A stretch of DNA of 64,000 nt from Nocardia arthritidis. GTDB lineage: Bacteria > Actinomycetota > Actinomycetes > Mycobacteriales > Mycobacteriaceae. The translations under genes and the position numbers were made by a program. Position 1 is the first letter of the stretch. Each line of letters opens with the position of its first letter. Shown in pieces: positions 41,225 to 50,542 of the stretch. The stretch is taken from assembly GCF_011801145.1 (NCBI RefSeq), contig NZ_CP046172.1:9672001-9736000 (forward strand), given 5' to 3'. The notes beneath the pieces are model-generated. The model worked only from the letters and a program-made list of their open reading frames with translations, was not told where the DNA came from and ran no database searches.

Positions 41225-41713
41225 GTGCCCTGCGATCTGATGCTCATCGCCTACGACGGATCCGAGAACGCCAAGCGGGCCATCGAATACGCCGGGCGTT
41301 TCCTCACCGCGAACAGAGCCGTCGTCCTCACCGCATGGGAGCCGATGGTGCGTCAGGCCGCCCGGCTTTCCGGCATCTCCGGAGTGATGCAGCCGGAATG
41401 GGTTCCCGATGAGGAGATCGAGGACATCGCCTACGTCGATGCCAAGGCCATCAACACCGAAGGTGTGCGGCTGGCCAAGCTGGCCGGTCTCAACGCCGAG
41501 GCCCGCACCGCCGAATGCACGACGACCATCTGGAACGCCATCGTCGAATGCGCCGACGATCTCGATGTCGACATCATCGTGGCGGGCACCCGCGGCGCCA
41601 CCGGTATCCGGGCCCTGCTGCACAGCAGCGTCGCCGACGCGGTCCTCAAGCACTGCCACCGCCCGGTGTTGATGGTCCCACCCGGCAAACAACCCGGAAA
41701 ATCGGAACACTAG
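41225..41713 (+). CDS. Universal stress protein
   Basis: A 162-residue protein starting MPCDLMLIAYDGSENAKR at GTG 41225 with GGAGGT six bases upstream. The single-domain UspA fold carries the ATP-binding motif GTRGATGIRALLHSSVADAV and the typical final strand (HRPVLMVPPG). It probably binds ATP and acts in stress adaptation or dormancy. It stands alone between lpqI and the isochorismate synthase gene. Confidence 0.88.
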   Translation: MPCDLMLIAYDGSENAKRAIEYAGRFLTANRAVVLTAWEPMVRQAARLSGISGVMQPEWVPDEEIEDIAYVDAKAINTEGVRLAKLAGLNAEARTAECTTTIWNAIVECADDLDVDIIVAGTRGATGIRALLHSSVADAVLKHCHRPVLMVPPGKQPGKSEH

Positions 41714-41812
41714 GGTTTCCACAGATCCGGGTTCTACACAGGTGAGCTAGCCGACGTGAGAGTTCCGTCGCTAGACCCCAATCCATCGGTTTGCCGGGGT
41801 TAGGGTCGGGGC

Positions 41813-42982
41813 ATGTACGGATTTCTGCTCGCCAGGCCCGATGGTGTGCTGCGGGCTTCCGGGACGCGGGGGACCTTCGACGAGGTAGCCGGTGCGGCAC
41901 GCGCACTGCGCGACGGATCGGCCGAGCTGGTCGTCGGCGCGCTGCCGTTCGATCCCAGGCTGCCCGCCGCGCTGAACATTCCGGCGCACGCCGAGCACAC
42001 CGCGGGCCCGTGGCGGCCCGCCGCCCTGCCCGAACTGCCCGCGGTGCGGGTGGTCAGCGAGATGCCGAGCCCGGCCGAACACATCGCCCGCGTGACCAAA
42101 CTCATCGAACAACTCAATGACCCCGCGCTACCGCTGCGCAAGGTGGTCGCGGCGCGATCGGTACTGGCCGAGGCCGCCGACCCGCTCGATCCGGAACTGA
42201 CTGCCGCACACCTGTTGACAAGACATCCACATGCCAACGTCTTCGCGGTGGATCTTTCCCCATCCGGCCGCCTGGGGACACTGGTCGGCGCCACACCCGA
42301 GGTGCTGGTCGAGCGGCGCGGCGCCACCGTCATGCTGCGACCGCTCGCCGGTACGGCGCGGCGGCTGGCCGATCCGGCCGCCGATCTCGCACAGGCACGA
42401 GAACTGTTGGCCAGCAACAAGAATCGGGACGAGCACGCCTTCGTCATCGACTGGATCAGGGAACGGCTCGGCCCGGTGTGCCGGGAGCTGAACATTCCGG
42501 ACGGGCCGGAACTGGTGAGCACCAACGAGGTCTGGCATCTGGCAACGCCGATCACCGGCACGCTGCGCGACCCCGCGGTCAGCGCGCTGGACCTGGCCGT
42601 CCTACTGCATCCGACGCCCGCGGTCTGCGGCACGCCGACCGAACTCGCACTCGACACCATCGCGGATATAGAGGAGGAGCGCGGCTTCTACGGCGGGGCC
42701 GTCGGCTGGTGCGACGCATACGGCGACGGCGCCTGGGTGGTGGCGATCCGCTGCGCCGAATTGTCCGCAGACGGCCGCTCGGTGCGCGCCTTCGGCGGCG
42801 GCGGCATCGTCGCGGCCTCGGATCCGCGGGCCGAACTCGACGAGACCACCGCCAAACTGCGCACCCTGCTCGGCGGACTGCACTGCGCGGTGCCGGAACA
42901 TTCAGAGTCGGGGATCGAAGACGAGCCGAAAACCGCTCAGCCCGTTGTCGTCCCGGGTCACCCAGAACAGACGCCCCGGTAA
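41813..42982 (+). CDS. entC: Isochorismate synthase
   Basis: A 389-residue protein starting MYGFLLARPDGVLRASGT. The chorismate-binding domain (residues 95-360) has PLRKVVAARSVLAEA, RPLAGTARRLADP, the catalytic NKNRDEHAFVIDWI and HPTPAVCGTPTELALD with ERGFYGGAVGW near the end. It converts chorismate to isochorismate for salicylate-type siderophores or menaquinone; the menF/entC assignment cannot be separated here because no neighbouring siderophore or men genes are seen. Its 3' end overlaps the convergent small gene by 81 bases. Confidence 0.85.
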   Translation: MYGFLLARPDGVLRASGTRGTFDEVAGAARALRDGSAELVVGALPFDPRLPAALNIPAHAEHTAGPWRPAALPELPAVRVVSEMPSPAEHIARVTKLIEQLNDPALPLRKVVAARSVLAEAADPLDPELTAAHLLTRHPHANVFAVDLSPSGRLGTLVGATPEVLVERRGATVMLRPLAGTARRLADPAADLAQARELLASNKNRDEHAFVIDWIRERLGPVCRELNIPDGPELVSTNEVWHLATPITGTLRDPAVSALDLAVLLHPTPAVCGTPTELALDTIADIEEERGFYGGAVGWCDAYGDGAWVVAIRCAELSADGRSVRAFGGGGIVAASDPRAELDETTAKLRTLLGGLHCAVPEHSESGIEDEPKTAQPVVVPGHPEQTPR

Positions 42983-43126
42983 TTCGTTGACGGGCAGTTC
43001 CGCCTGCTGCGCGATATCCGACGCGGGTACCCACACCGGCGTCTCCCGGGTACTCCACGGCGTCTCCAGCTGGGCCTGCTCGCCGAACACCAGGACAACC
43101 CGCACCTGAAAACGATCGACAGCCAT
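42902..43126 (-). CDS. Small unrecognised protein, convergent with isochorismate synthase
   Basis: Seventy-four residues starting MAVDRFQVRVVLVFGEQA with GGAAGG upstream. The pattern ETPVWVPASDIAQQAELP and VTRDDNGLSGFRLVFDP is strand-rich. It overlaps the 3' end of the isochorismate synthase by 81 bases. It resembles other short actinobacterial hypotheticals near 60.4 and 62.4 kb in size only. No function assigned. Confidence 0.55.
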   Translation of the reverse strand: MAVDRFQVRVVLVFGEQAQLETPWSTRETPVWVPASDIAQQAELPVNELPGRLFWVTRDDNGLSGFRLVFDPRL

Positions 43127-43283
43127 GTCTGGAGCCTTCCGCGAACCTCGCAGTTCGATGGTGCATCAGCGAACCACCCGGTGGGCACTTCGCGATGAAA
43201 CCGTGGGCTGAAGGTAGGCCGACCGTAATGCTCCTGCTAGGTTGGCCGGGAATGTGCCTGCCCTCGATGTATTGGAGTGCGCG

Positions 43284-43454
43284 ATGAAGTTTGCCGTCCC
43301 CGGTGTTGCCAGCGCGGTCCTCGGCGGCGTGTTGGGCGTGGTCGCGGTGCTGCTGGTCACGATGGCGGTCGAACAGAACACGGTGCCCTCCGTCGACCGC
43401 AGCGGCGACAAGGACTCCTCGCTACTCAACAACGTCCAGTACGGCAGCCGCTGA
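43284..43454 (+). CDS. DUF2613 small membrane/secreted protein
   Basis: Fifty-six residues starting MKFAVPGVASAVLGGVLG with one hydrophobic helix (VVAVLLVTMAVEQ) and a short polar tail ending in NNVQYGSR. It is the counterpart of M. tuberculosis Rv0236A by position and pattern, directly upstream of aftD. The role is unknown; location suggests envelope assembly with AftD. Confidence 0.85.
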   Translation: MKFAVPGVASAVLGGVLGVVAVLLVTMAVEQNTVPSVDRSGDKDSSLLNNVQYGSR

Positions 43455-43458
43455 ACCG

Positions 43459-46400
43459 CTGAACTCCGCTCCATCCGACGCAACCGCGCCGCTGGGTCGG
43501 CGCTGGTTCGCCGGGACCGTCGCCGCGGCGTTTCTGCTGACCTTTCTGCAGGCCCCCGGCCGCACGGTCGCCGACACCAAATACGACCTCGCGCAAAACC
43601 CGCTCGGCTTTCTCGACCGCGCCGCTCACCTGTGGAGTAGCCAGGCCCCCATGGGGCAGGTGCAGAACCAGGCCTACGGCTACTTCTTTCCACACGGCGC
43701 CTTCTTCTCCGCCGGACACCTGATCGGCATACCCGCCTGGGTGACGCAGCGAATCTGGTGGGCCCTGCTGCTGCTCGCCGGTTTCTGGGGCATCATCCGG
43801 CTCTGCGAACTGCTCGGCATCGGCACCCGCGGCTCGCGCGTCATCGCCGCCATCACCTTCGCACTATCCCCCCGCGTGCTCACCACGCTCGGGTCCATCT
43901 CATCGGAGACCCTGCCGATGATGTTGGCGCCGTGGGTATTACTCGCGCCCGCCGCACTCGGAGTCGCGATGCGCGGGCGGCGCTCCGGAACGGGGGCGGA
44001 CGACATCGGCTCGGCCGATTCCGCGGTCGCGCAGCGGGCCGCACGCTCCATCGACGTGCCGACTGACCGGAGGTGGATCCGAGGGGCGGGGCGCAATCGC
44101 TTTGCCAGCGTGCCAGCTGATCGGCGGTGGCTGCGGGGTCTTGCGCGCGGGATGGGTGATGGCGCACGGCGGTTCGGGGGTGCGGAATCGGCGGCGGGCA
44201 GCGCGCTGGCGCTGGCGCTTATGGGGTCGGTGAATGCCGTTGCGACGGTGGCTGCGTTTCTGCCCGCGGCGCTGTGGTGGGGGTCGTTCCGGCCCGACCG
44301 GCGGTGGCTGCGGTTCACCGCGGCGTGGATTCCGCTGCTGGTGCTGGCGACCTTCTGGTGGGCGGTGCCGCTGCTGCTGCTCGGCAAGGTGAGTCCACCG
44401 TTCCTCGATTACATCGAATCCTCCGGTGTGACAACGCAATGGGCGTCGCTGGCGGAGGTACTGCGCGGCACCGACAGTTGGACGCCGTTCGTCTCGCCGG
44501 AGCGGATCGCGGGCGCGGTGCTGGTGACCCAGCCCGCGGCCGTGCTCGCGACCGGACTGCTGGCGGCCGCGGGCATGGCCGGACTCGCGATGCGCTCGAT
44601 GCCGAATCGCGGCAGGCTGGCCCTGATCCTGTGTGTCGGATTGGTCGGCATCTGCGCGGGATACGCCGGACAGCTCGGCGGACCATTCGCCGAATCGGTG
44701 CGGATCTTCCTGGATTCCGGTGGCGCGCCGCTGCGCAACGTGCACAAGCTGGAGCCGCTGATCCGAATTCCGTTGGTGCTCGGCCTGGCTCACCTGTTGG
44801 CCCGGGTGCCGCTGCCCGCCTCGGTGCCGATGCCGGTGTGGCGCAGCGCCTTCGCCCATCCGGAGCGCAACCGCTCGGTCGCGGTGGCCGGACTGATCCT
44901 GACCGCCCTCGCCCTGTCCACCTCGCTGGCCTGGACCGGCAAGCTCGCACCGCGCGGCGCGTACGACCGAGTGCCCGCCTACTGGCAGCAGACCGCGGAT
45001 TGGTTGGCGCACAATGCCTCCGATACCCGCGCACTGGTGGTGCCCGGCGCGCCGTTCGGCAGCCAGATCTGGGGGCTCACCCGCGACGAGCCGCTGCAGG
45101 CACTGGCTAGTACACCGTGGGCGATCCGGGACGCGGTACCGCTGAATCCGCCCGGCACCATTCGCGCCATGGATTCGGTGCAGCGCCTCATCGCCGATGG
45201 CCGCCCATCCGCCGGGCTGGCCCGCACCCTGATCGATCAGGGCATCGGAATTGTGGTGCTGCGCAACGACCTCGACCCGGAAACCTCCCGCTCGACCAGG
45301 CCGATGCCGGCGCATCAGGCCATCGAAGGCTCGCCGGGGCTGACCAAAGTGGCCGAATTCGGTGCGCCGGTCGAATCCACCGCCATCGCACGGGATCTCG
45401 TCGTCGACGGTGATCTCCGCCCGACCTATCCGGCGATCGAGATCTACCGGGTCGATACCCGCACGCCCGGCACGCCGATCCGAATACGCGGCGGCACAGG
45501 CGCACCCGGCTCGTTTCCCGGCGCATATACCGTCCCGCTCACCGCCGCCGGAGTCGTTCAGGGTGGTCCCGAGGTGCTCGAGCGCCTCAATCGCGACGGC
45601 GCACCAGCGCCCGTGACCGGACTCGAAACATCAAGCGCGACATCGGCATTGGACGGAAAGGCGCCGTGGGTGCTGGCCTCCGACGCCGAGCGGGCCGGGG
45701 TGCCGCTGCGTTCGGTATTGGTGACCGATACGCCGATGAACCGGGAAGCCGACTTCGGCCAGGTGGACAACCACAATTCGGCGCTGCGCGCGCCGTCCGA
45801 TCCGCGCCGCACCCACAATCTGGTGCCCGATTACTTGGTGCCGGGAGCCGAACTGGTTCAGGGCGAATGGTCCGGCGCGACCATCACCGCATCGAGTTCG
45901 GCGGCGGATGCCACCCAGATCGGCGGCAGCGCGCCGGGTAGTTCCACCGCGGCCGTCGTCGACGGTGATCCGTCGACGGCCTGGATCAGCAACGGGGCCG
46001 AACGCGCACTGGGACAGTGGCTGCAGCTGGACCTGGACAAGCCGATCGGGTCCGGGCTGCTCACCCTCACCACCAGCGCGGCCGCCATCGGCGATCCGGT
46101 GCGCTGGGTCGAGGTGGCGACCGAGAACGGCACCGTCTCCGCGCAGATTCCGAAACCCGGTGAGCCGGTGAAGATTTCATTGGCTCCCGGCCGGACTCGC
46201 TGGGTGCGGATCACCGCGGCGCACACCGAGGGCGGCACCCGCGGTGGACAATTCGGCATCAGCGAACTCGCACTGGACGATTACACCAACCGCGCCGCGC
46301 CCGTCCACGTCGATATCAGGCACCGCACCGTACTTCCGCCGACCCCGCCCGGCGTCCGGGTGGACGGCTGGGATCTCGGACAGGAATTCCCCGGCCGCAG

Positions 46401-48321
46401 CGCCTGTTTCGACGCACCGGACCGGGTGCGCTGCCACAAGGGTCTCGCGCTCGCGCCCGAGGAGCCAAATACCTTCGAGCGGACGCTCTCGGTGCCCGAG
46501 CCCATGACTGTCGCCCCGGAACTCACCGTGCGCACCCGGCAGGGTCCGGCGCTCGCGGCGCTGCTCACCGACCATGATCGCCCGGTAGCGCGCGGTCAGG
46601 CCGACGTCGGCGACCTGCGCGGGTCCGCCTTCGCCGCCACCGACGGCGATCCGCGCACCAGTTGGACCGCGCCGGAGGATTCGGTCCGCCGGATCACCGG
46701 CGGCAAGCCGACGCTCACCATCGAACTGCCCGCGCCCGCGCTGGTCACCGGGCTCGAGCTGACCCCGTCGAAGGGTGGTCTGCCCGCCGAACCCGCCACG
46801 GTCGCGGTCAACCTCGGCGACGGTCCGCAGGTGCGCGAACTCGACGGCAAACGAGGCGAGGCATCACGAATCTCCTTGCACCCCAAGGTGACCGACCGGA
46901 TAGAGGTGAGCCTGCTCGACTGGCATCCGGTACTCGACCGCACCGCGCTCGGCTTCGTCCTCACCCAACCCGCCGGGCTCGCCGAGGTGAGCGTCATCGG
47001 ACCCGACTACCCGGCGCCCGCCTCCCCCGATCGCCTCATCACCATTCCGTGCGGCGCGGGCCCCGTGATCGCGCTCGGCGGCCGGACACTGCACACCACC
47101 GTCACCGCCACCGCCACCCAGCTGCGCTCCGGCGCACCGGTACCGGCTCGGGTCTGCACTGATTACGATGGGGCCCAGGCGGATTCGAATGCCACCTTCG
47201 ATATTCCGCAGGGCCGCGCCGATGTCACCGTCGCACCGACCGAGATGTTCTCCGTCGACCGGCTGCGGTTGACCCGTGCCGCATCGGACCCCAGCACCGC
47301 AGCCTCATCTGTATCCGGCTCCAGCTCCAGCTCCGGAGGAAGTCTCGGCACGGTCGCGGTCGGCGAATCGGCAGGAACCCCGGATTCCCAAGCGGCTGTT
47401 GCCCCCTCTGGACTTGTCGCACCCGCCGGAACTCAACTGCTGGTTCTACCGCTGAGCACGAACGTCGGCTGGCAGGCACATACCGCGGACGGCCGAACGC
47501 TGTCCCCGATAGTCGTCAACGGCTGGCAGCAGGCGTGGTTGCTGCCAGCCGACGCCGTCGGCCCGATCACCGTCTCGTTCCCGATCGACCGGTGGTACCG
47601 CCTGAGCATCTTCGGCGGCCTCTTCCTACTGATCCCGCTGATCGTCCTCGCGATTCCACGCCGCCGCCCATTCCGCCTGCGCTGGAACCGATTCCGATCC
47701 CAAGCGGCCGATCATCGGCCCATCGAAACAGCGGAAGTCTCGCGCCAGCGCCCCGCACCCGGATCCCGGTCTGATATCACGAATTCGTCGGGAAGCGGTG
47801 CAATGCAACATGTTTCGTCATCGCCCGGTGAGCAGGTCCGCAGCGGCGTCGGATACAGCGACATCGCACCCGAACCCAGCGGAATTGTCGACGACGGATC
47901 CAGTAGGCGGGACGCCGATGCGCTCGCAGACGGCAGCGGCCTGTCCTTGACATCGGACCATGACGGATCGACTACTAATCACGTTGCTACCCAGGATAAT
48001 TCAACGTCACGCACCTGGGGGACCCGCATTACCGGAGCCATCGCGCTCGTCGCGGCGGCGATGCTGATCTCCGGTCCGGTCGGCGCCGGACTGGCCGTCG
48101 CCGGTATCGCAGCGGCCCATTTCCTGCCGCGCTATGCGCCAAAAGCGTTGGTAATTCTCGCCGGAGTCGGCACCGCGATGTCGGCCGCCGCACTGTCCAC
48201 CGGCCCGTGGCGCTTCCCCAACGGATATATGGGCGGATCCCTGTGGGCCCAGTTCCCGGCCCTGGTCGCAGTGATCGCGCTCGGCATAGCCGCCCTGCCG
48301 TCCCGGCGCACCATCGAATAA
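43459..48321 (+). CDS. aftD: Alpha-(1->3)-arabinofuranosyltransferase AftD
   Basis: A protein of about 1620 residues. Residues near 15-470 form a GT-C multi-spanning membrane domain (WFAGTVAAAFLLTFLQAP; the DUF3367 pattern LAQNPLGFLDRAAHLW and QNQAYGYFFPHGAFF). A long extracytoplasmic region follows with two discoidin-type carbohydrate-binding domains (VVDGDPSTAWISNGA; AATDGDPRTSWTAPEDS), and membrane helices return near residues 1375 and 1515-1605. AftD adds arabinose to arabinogalactan and lipoarabinomannan. The start is uncertain: no ATG, GTG or TTG lies in frame between the DUF2613 stop and the first membrane helix; the CTG at 43459 is used here as the least bad option. Confidence 0.85.
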   Translation: MNSAPSDATAPLGRRWFAGTVAAAFLLTFLQAPGRTVADTKYDLAQNPLGFLDRAAHLWSSQAPMGQVQNQAYGYFFPHGAFFSAGHLIGIPAWVTQRIWWALLLLAGFWGIIRLCELLGIGTRGSRVIAAITFALSPRVLTTLGSISSETLPMMLAPWVLLAPAALGVAMRGRRSGTGADDIGSADSAVAQRAARSIDVPTDRRWIRGAGRNRFASVPADRRWLRGLARGMGDGARRFGGAESAAGSALALALMGSVNAVATVAAFLPAALWWGSFRPDRRWLRFTAAWIPLLVLATFWWAVPLLLLGKVSPPFLDYIESSGVTTQWASLAEVLRGTDSWTPFVSPERIAGAVLVTQPAAVLATGLLAAAGMAGLAMRSMPNRGRLALILCVGLVGICAGYAGQLGGPFAESVRIFLDSGGAPLRNVHKLEPLIRIPLVLGLAHLLARVPLPASVPMPVWRSAFAHPERNRSVAVAGLILTALALSTSLAWTGKLAPRGAYDRVPAYWQQTADWLAHNASDTRALVVPGAPFGSQIWGLTRDEPLQALASTPWAIRDAVPLNPPGTIRAMDSVQRLIADGRPSAGLARTLIDQGIGIVVLRNDLDPETSRSTRPMPAHQAIEGSPGLTKVAEFGAPVESTAIARDLVVDGDLRPTYPAIEIYRVDTRTPGTPIRIRGGTGAPGSFPGAYTVPLTAAGVVQGGPEVLERLNRDGAPAPVTGLETSSATSALDGKAPWVLASDAERAGVPLRSVLVTDTPMNREADFGQVDNHNSALRAPSDPRRTHNLVPDYLVPGAELVQGEWSGATITASSSAADATQIGGSAPGSSTAAVVDGDPSTAWISNGAERALGQWLQLDLDKPIGSGLLTLTTSAAAIGDPVRWVEVATENGTVSAQIPKPGEPVKISLAPGRTRWVRITAAHTEGGTRGGQFGISELALDDYTNRAAPVHVDIRHRTVLPPTPPGVRVDGWDLGQEFPGRSACFDAPDRVRCHKGLALAPEEPNTFERTLSVPEPMTVAPELTVRTRQGPALAALLTDHDRPVARGQADVGDLRGSAFAATDGDPRTSWTAPEDSVRRITGGKPTLTIELPAPALVTGLELTPSKGGLPAEPATVAVNLGDGPQVRELDGKRGEASRISLHPKVTDRIEVSLLDWHPVLDRTALGFVLTQPAGLAEVSVIGPDYPAPASPDRLITIPCGAGPVIALGGRTLHTTVTATATQLRSGAPVPARVCTDYDGAQADSNATFDIPQGRADVTVAPTEMFSVDRLRLTRAASDPSTAASSVSGSSSSSGGSLGTVAVGESAGTPDSQAAVAPSGLVAPAGTQLLVLPLSTNVGWQAHTADGRTLSPIVVNGWQQAWLLPADAVGPITVSFPIDRWYRLSIFGGLFLLIPLIVLAIPRRRPFRLRWNRFRSQAADHRPIETAEVSRQRPAPGSRSDITNSSGSGAMQHVSSSPGEQVRSGVGYSDIAPEPSGIVDDGSSRRDADALADGSGLSLTSDHDGSTTNHVATQDNSTSRTWGTRITGAIALVAAAMLISGPVGAGLAVAGIAAAHFLPRYAPKALVILAGVGTAMSAAALSTGPWRFPNGYMGGSLWAQFPALVAVIALGIAALPSRRTIE

Positions 48322-48375
48322 CGCACGCCCCATGCGGTATTGACCCACCATCACCCGAATCGACATGCTGGCCGG

Positions 48376-49119
48376 ATGTTCAGCGAACAACGGCGCGACC
48401 AGTTACGTGACGAGTTGGTGGCAGCGGCGCGGGCGGATCAACGCATCACCGCGGCAGCGCTCACCGGATCCGGCGCGATCGACCGGACCGATCGCTGGTC
48501 GGATATCGATCTGGCGCTGCGGCTGGCCGACGACGTGGCCGAACAGGAGGTGGTCGCGGACTGGACCGACCGGATGTACCGGGCGCACGAGGCGCTCGAC
48601 CACGTCGATATCTATCTGCGCCGCACCAGGTTTCGAGTATTTCTGTGCGCCGACACGTTGCAGGTCGATATAGCCTTCTGGTCCGCGACGGAGTTCGGGG
48701 CGATCGGCCCCAATTTCCGGCTGCTGTTCGGCAGCGCGAATACCCGGCCGCAGGCCGCCGCACCGGATACGAGTACCGCGATCGGCGTCGGTTGGCTCTA
48801 TGCGCTGCATGCCAGATCGGCGATCGCCCGCGGCCGGGTTTGGCAGGCGCAGTATCTGATCGATGGTCTGCGTGAACAGGCGCTGAACCTGGCCTGCCTG
48901 CGCCACGGCTTGGTGGCGGTGCAAGGGCGCGGCTATGACGATCTGCCCGCCGAGGTTCATGCGCTCTTCGCCGATACGCTGGTGTCCGGCGTCGGCGTCG
49001 AACATCTACGGAGCGCTTTGCGGGCCACGATCGAGGCGCTGTTGCACGAGACCGATGCGGTGGATCGCGAACGCGCCCAACGCCTCCGGCCGACGCTACG
49101 GGAATTGACGGTCGGCTGA
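48376..49119 (+). CDS. Nucleotidyltransferase-fold protein
   Basis: A 247-residue protein from ATG 48376 (MFSEQRRDQLRDELVAAA). The N-terminal pol-beta-like nucleotidyltransferase motif is clear: ALTGSGAIDRTDRWSDID, with the catalytic Asp pair in SDIDLAL and a third in DTLQVDIAFW. The C-terminal half is helical (GWLYALHARSAIARGR). The arrangement resembles aminoglycoside adenylyltransferases but also the antitoxin-type MNT domains. No resistance phenotype is claimed. Its 3' end overlaps the acyltransferase gene by 24 bases. Confidence 0.72.
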   Translation: MFSEQRRDQLRDELVAAARADQRITAAALTGSGAIDRTDRWSDIDLALRLADDVAEQEVVADWTDRMYRAHEALDHVDIYLRRTRFRVFLCADTLQVDIAFWSATEFGAIGPNFRLLFGSANTRPQAAAPDTSTAIGVGWLYALHARSAIARGRVWQAQYLIDGLREQALNLACLRHGLVAVQGRGYDDLPAEVHALFADTLVSGVGVEHLRSALRATIEALLHETDAVDRERAQRLRPTLRELTVG

Positions 49120-50337
49120 TCCCTCGGCGGCTGCCGAGAGAACCGGCTCGTCCCTGGAAGCATCACTCGCCGAACGCTTTTCGGCGATCGGCGGCCGAGA
49201 CCCATCCCAGCGGCGGGCGAATCGGCGGGCCGGTTCCTCGATCAGGGCGTAGCTCGCGGCCGCGATGGGCAGCGTGATGGCGATGGTGAGCACGAGGACG
49301 TAGCGGAAGTTGCCATGGAACGGCAGGATGCCGAAGACCGGAAAGATAATGCCGAGTACGGCGAGATGCCAGATGAAGATGCCGTAGGACCAGCGGCCGA
49401 CGGTCGCGGCGACCCGGGATTCCAGCCAGCGGTGCGGGCGGTCGTTCAGGATCAGCGGTGCGAGCAGACAGAATCCGATGATCGCGCCGAAACCCATTTT
49501 CGCGGCGTACTGCCACGGCTGGGCACGGGCCAGCCCCATCGGTCCGGCGAGATCGGTCGCGGACAGCAGAAAGGCGGCCGCCGCGATACTCCACAGCAGC
49601 GGCTGATTCCCTAACATCCGCCGCCACTTCGATAGCAGATGTGCATTATCGACCAATTCCGCCAACAGCATGCCCGCCGCGAACCACGGCAGATATCCGG
49701 GCAGCCAATTGTCGGAATGGATCGCATCGGGTGTCGGCACCGGGACGAAATTCCAGCCGAGGCATACCAGTCCCAACACCAGCACCGCGGGTGCGCGCCA
49801 CCGAACGGCCCTGCCGCGCAGCCGGACCAGCGCCCAGGCGAGCACCGGCAGCGCCAGATAGAACGCCACCTCGACCGAAAGACTCCACATCTGAGTCAAC
49901 CCATCGGTCAAGGTCAGCGGCACGAAAACCTGGACCAACGCCAGATTCGCCAGCCACACCCGCAGCCCGGCGGTACCGGCCGCATTCGGCAGCAATACCA
50001 GAACCGCAACCACCACAACCCAATACGCAGGCAAAATGCGTGCCGCGCGATGCCGGAGGTAATAGCCGACCGACGGCGCCCGCCCGGTGCCGCGCGCGGC
50101 GGCGGCATGCGGGCGCCACAGCAGGAATCCGGAAAGCCCGAAGAACACCGCGACCGCCATATCGAACCGGCCCCAGATCCGGCCGATGACAGGCATATTC
50201 GCCGCACCCGTCTGAAATGCGACATGGGTGAGCAGCACACCGAGAGCCGCCATCCCGCGCATCCCCTCCAGCGCGGGCACGAAACCGCGCGACCCGGCCG
50301 ATCGGGCAGCAGCTGGCCCACGTGATGCTGTATTCAT
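49096..50337 (-). CDS. Membrane acyltransferase, acyltransferase-3 family
   Basis: A 413-residue protein from ATG 50337 (MNTASRGPAAARSAGSRG) with GGAG four bases upstream. It has about ten membrane helices and the family signature LEGMRGMAALGVLLTHV near the start with FFGLSGFLLWRPH following. It resembles M. tuberculosis Rv0228 by position. Such enzymes transfer acyl groups to cell-envelope glycans, here perhaps to arabinan or succinyl-like decorations. The substrate is not evident. It is divergent from the DUF3068 gene. Confidence 0.85.
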   Translation of the reverse strand: MNTASRGPAAARSAGSRGFVPALEGMRGMAALGVLLTHVAFQTGAANMPVIGRIWGRFDMAVAVFFGLSGFLLWRPHAAAARGTGRAPSVGYYLRHRAARILPAYWVVVVAVLVLLPNAAGTAGLRVWLANLALVQVFVPLTLTDGLTQMWSLSVEVAFYLALPVLAWALVRLRGRAVRWRAPAVLVLGLVCLGWNFVPVPTPDAIHSDNWLPGYLPWFAAGMLLAELVDNAHLLSKWRRMLGNQPLLWSIAAAAFLLSATDLAGPMGLARAQPWQYAAKMGFGAIIGFCLLAPLILNDRPHRWLESRVAATVGRWSYGIFIWHLAVLGIIFPVFGILPFHGNFRYVLVLTIAITLPIAAASYALIEEPARRFARRWDGSRPPIAEKRSASDASRDEPVLSAAAEGSADRQFP

Positions 50338-50542
50338 TGGGCTCCAGTCTGCTCGACGGCCCGGATTGTCGAGAAACCGGCTTTTCACATCCCGGGTTAG
50401 ACTGCGGGCGTTTTCTGCGCCGAATCCGGCCTCGGCACCGCATGGTACGACAACGGACTGTTAGTGTCGGGGCTCACGAGTGCCGCGGCGCGCCCGCAGT
50501 ACTTGCCGGATCGACGTGTGTTCGACGACGAGGAGAGTTTGC

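Noticed and set aside
43939..45315. Minus-strand frame of 458 codons inside aftD
   Set aside because: Shadow of the AftD membrane domain; His/Arg/Gln-rich with no domain.
48376..49119. Aminoglycoside resistance gene
   Set aside because: Only the nucleotidyltransferase core is supported; the substrate and any resistance cannot be claimed from the motifs.
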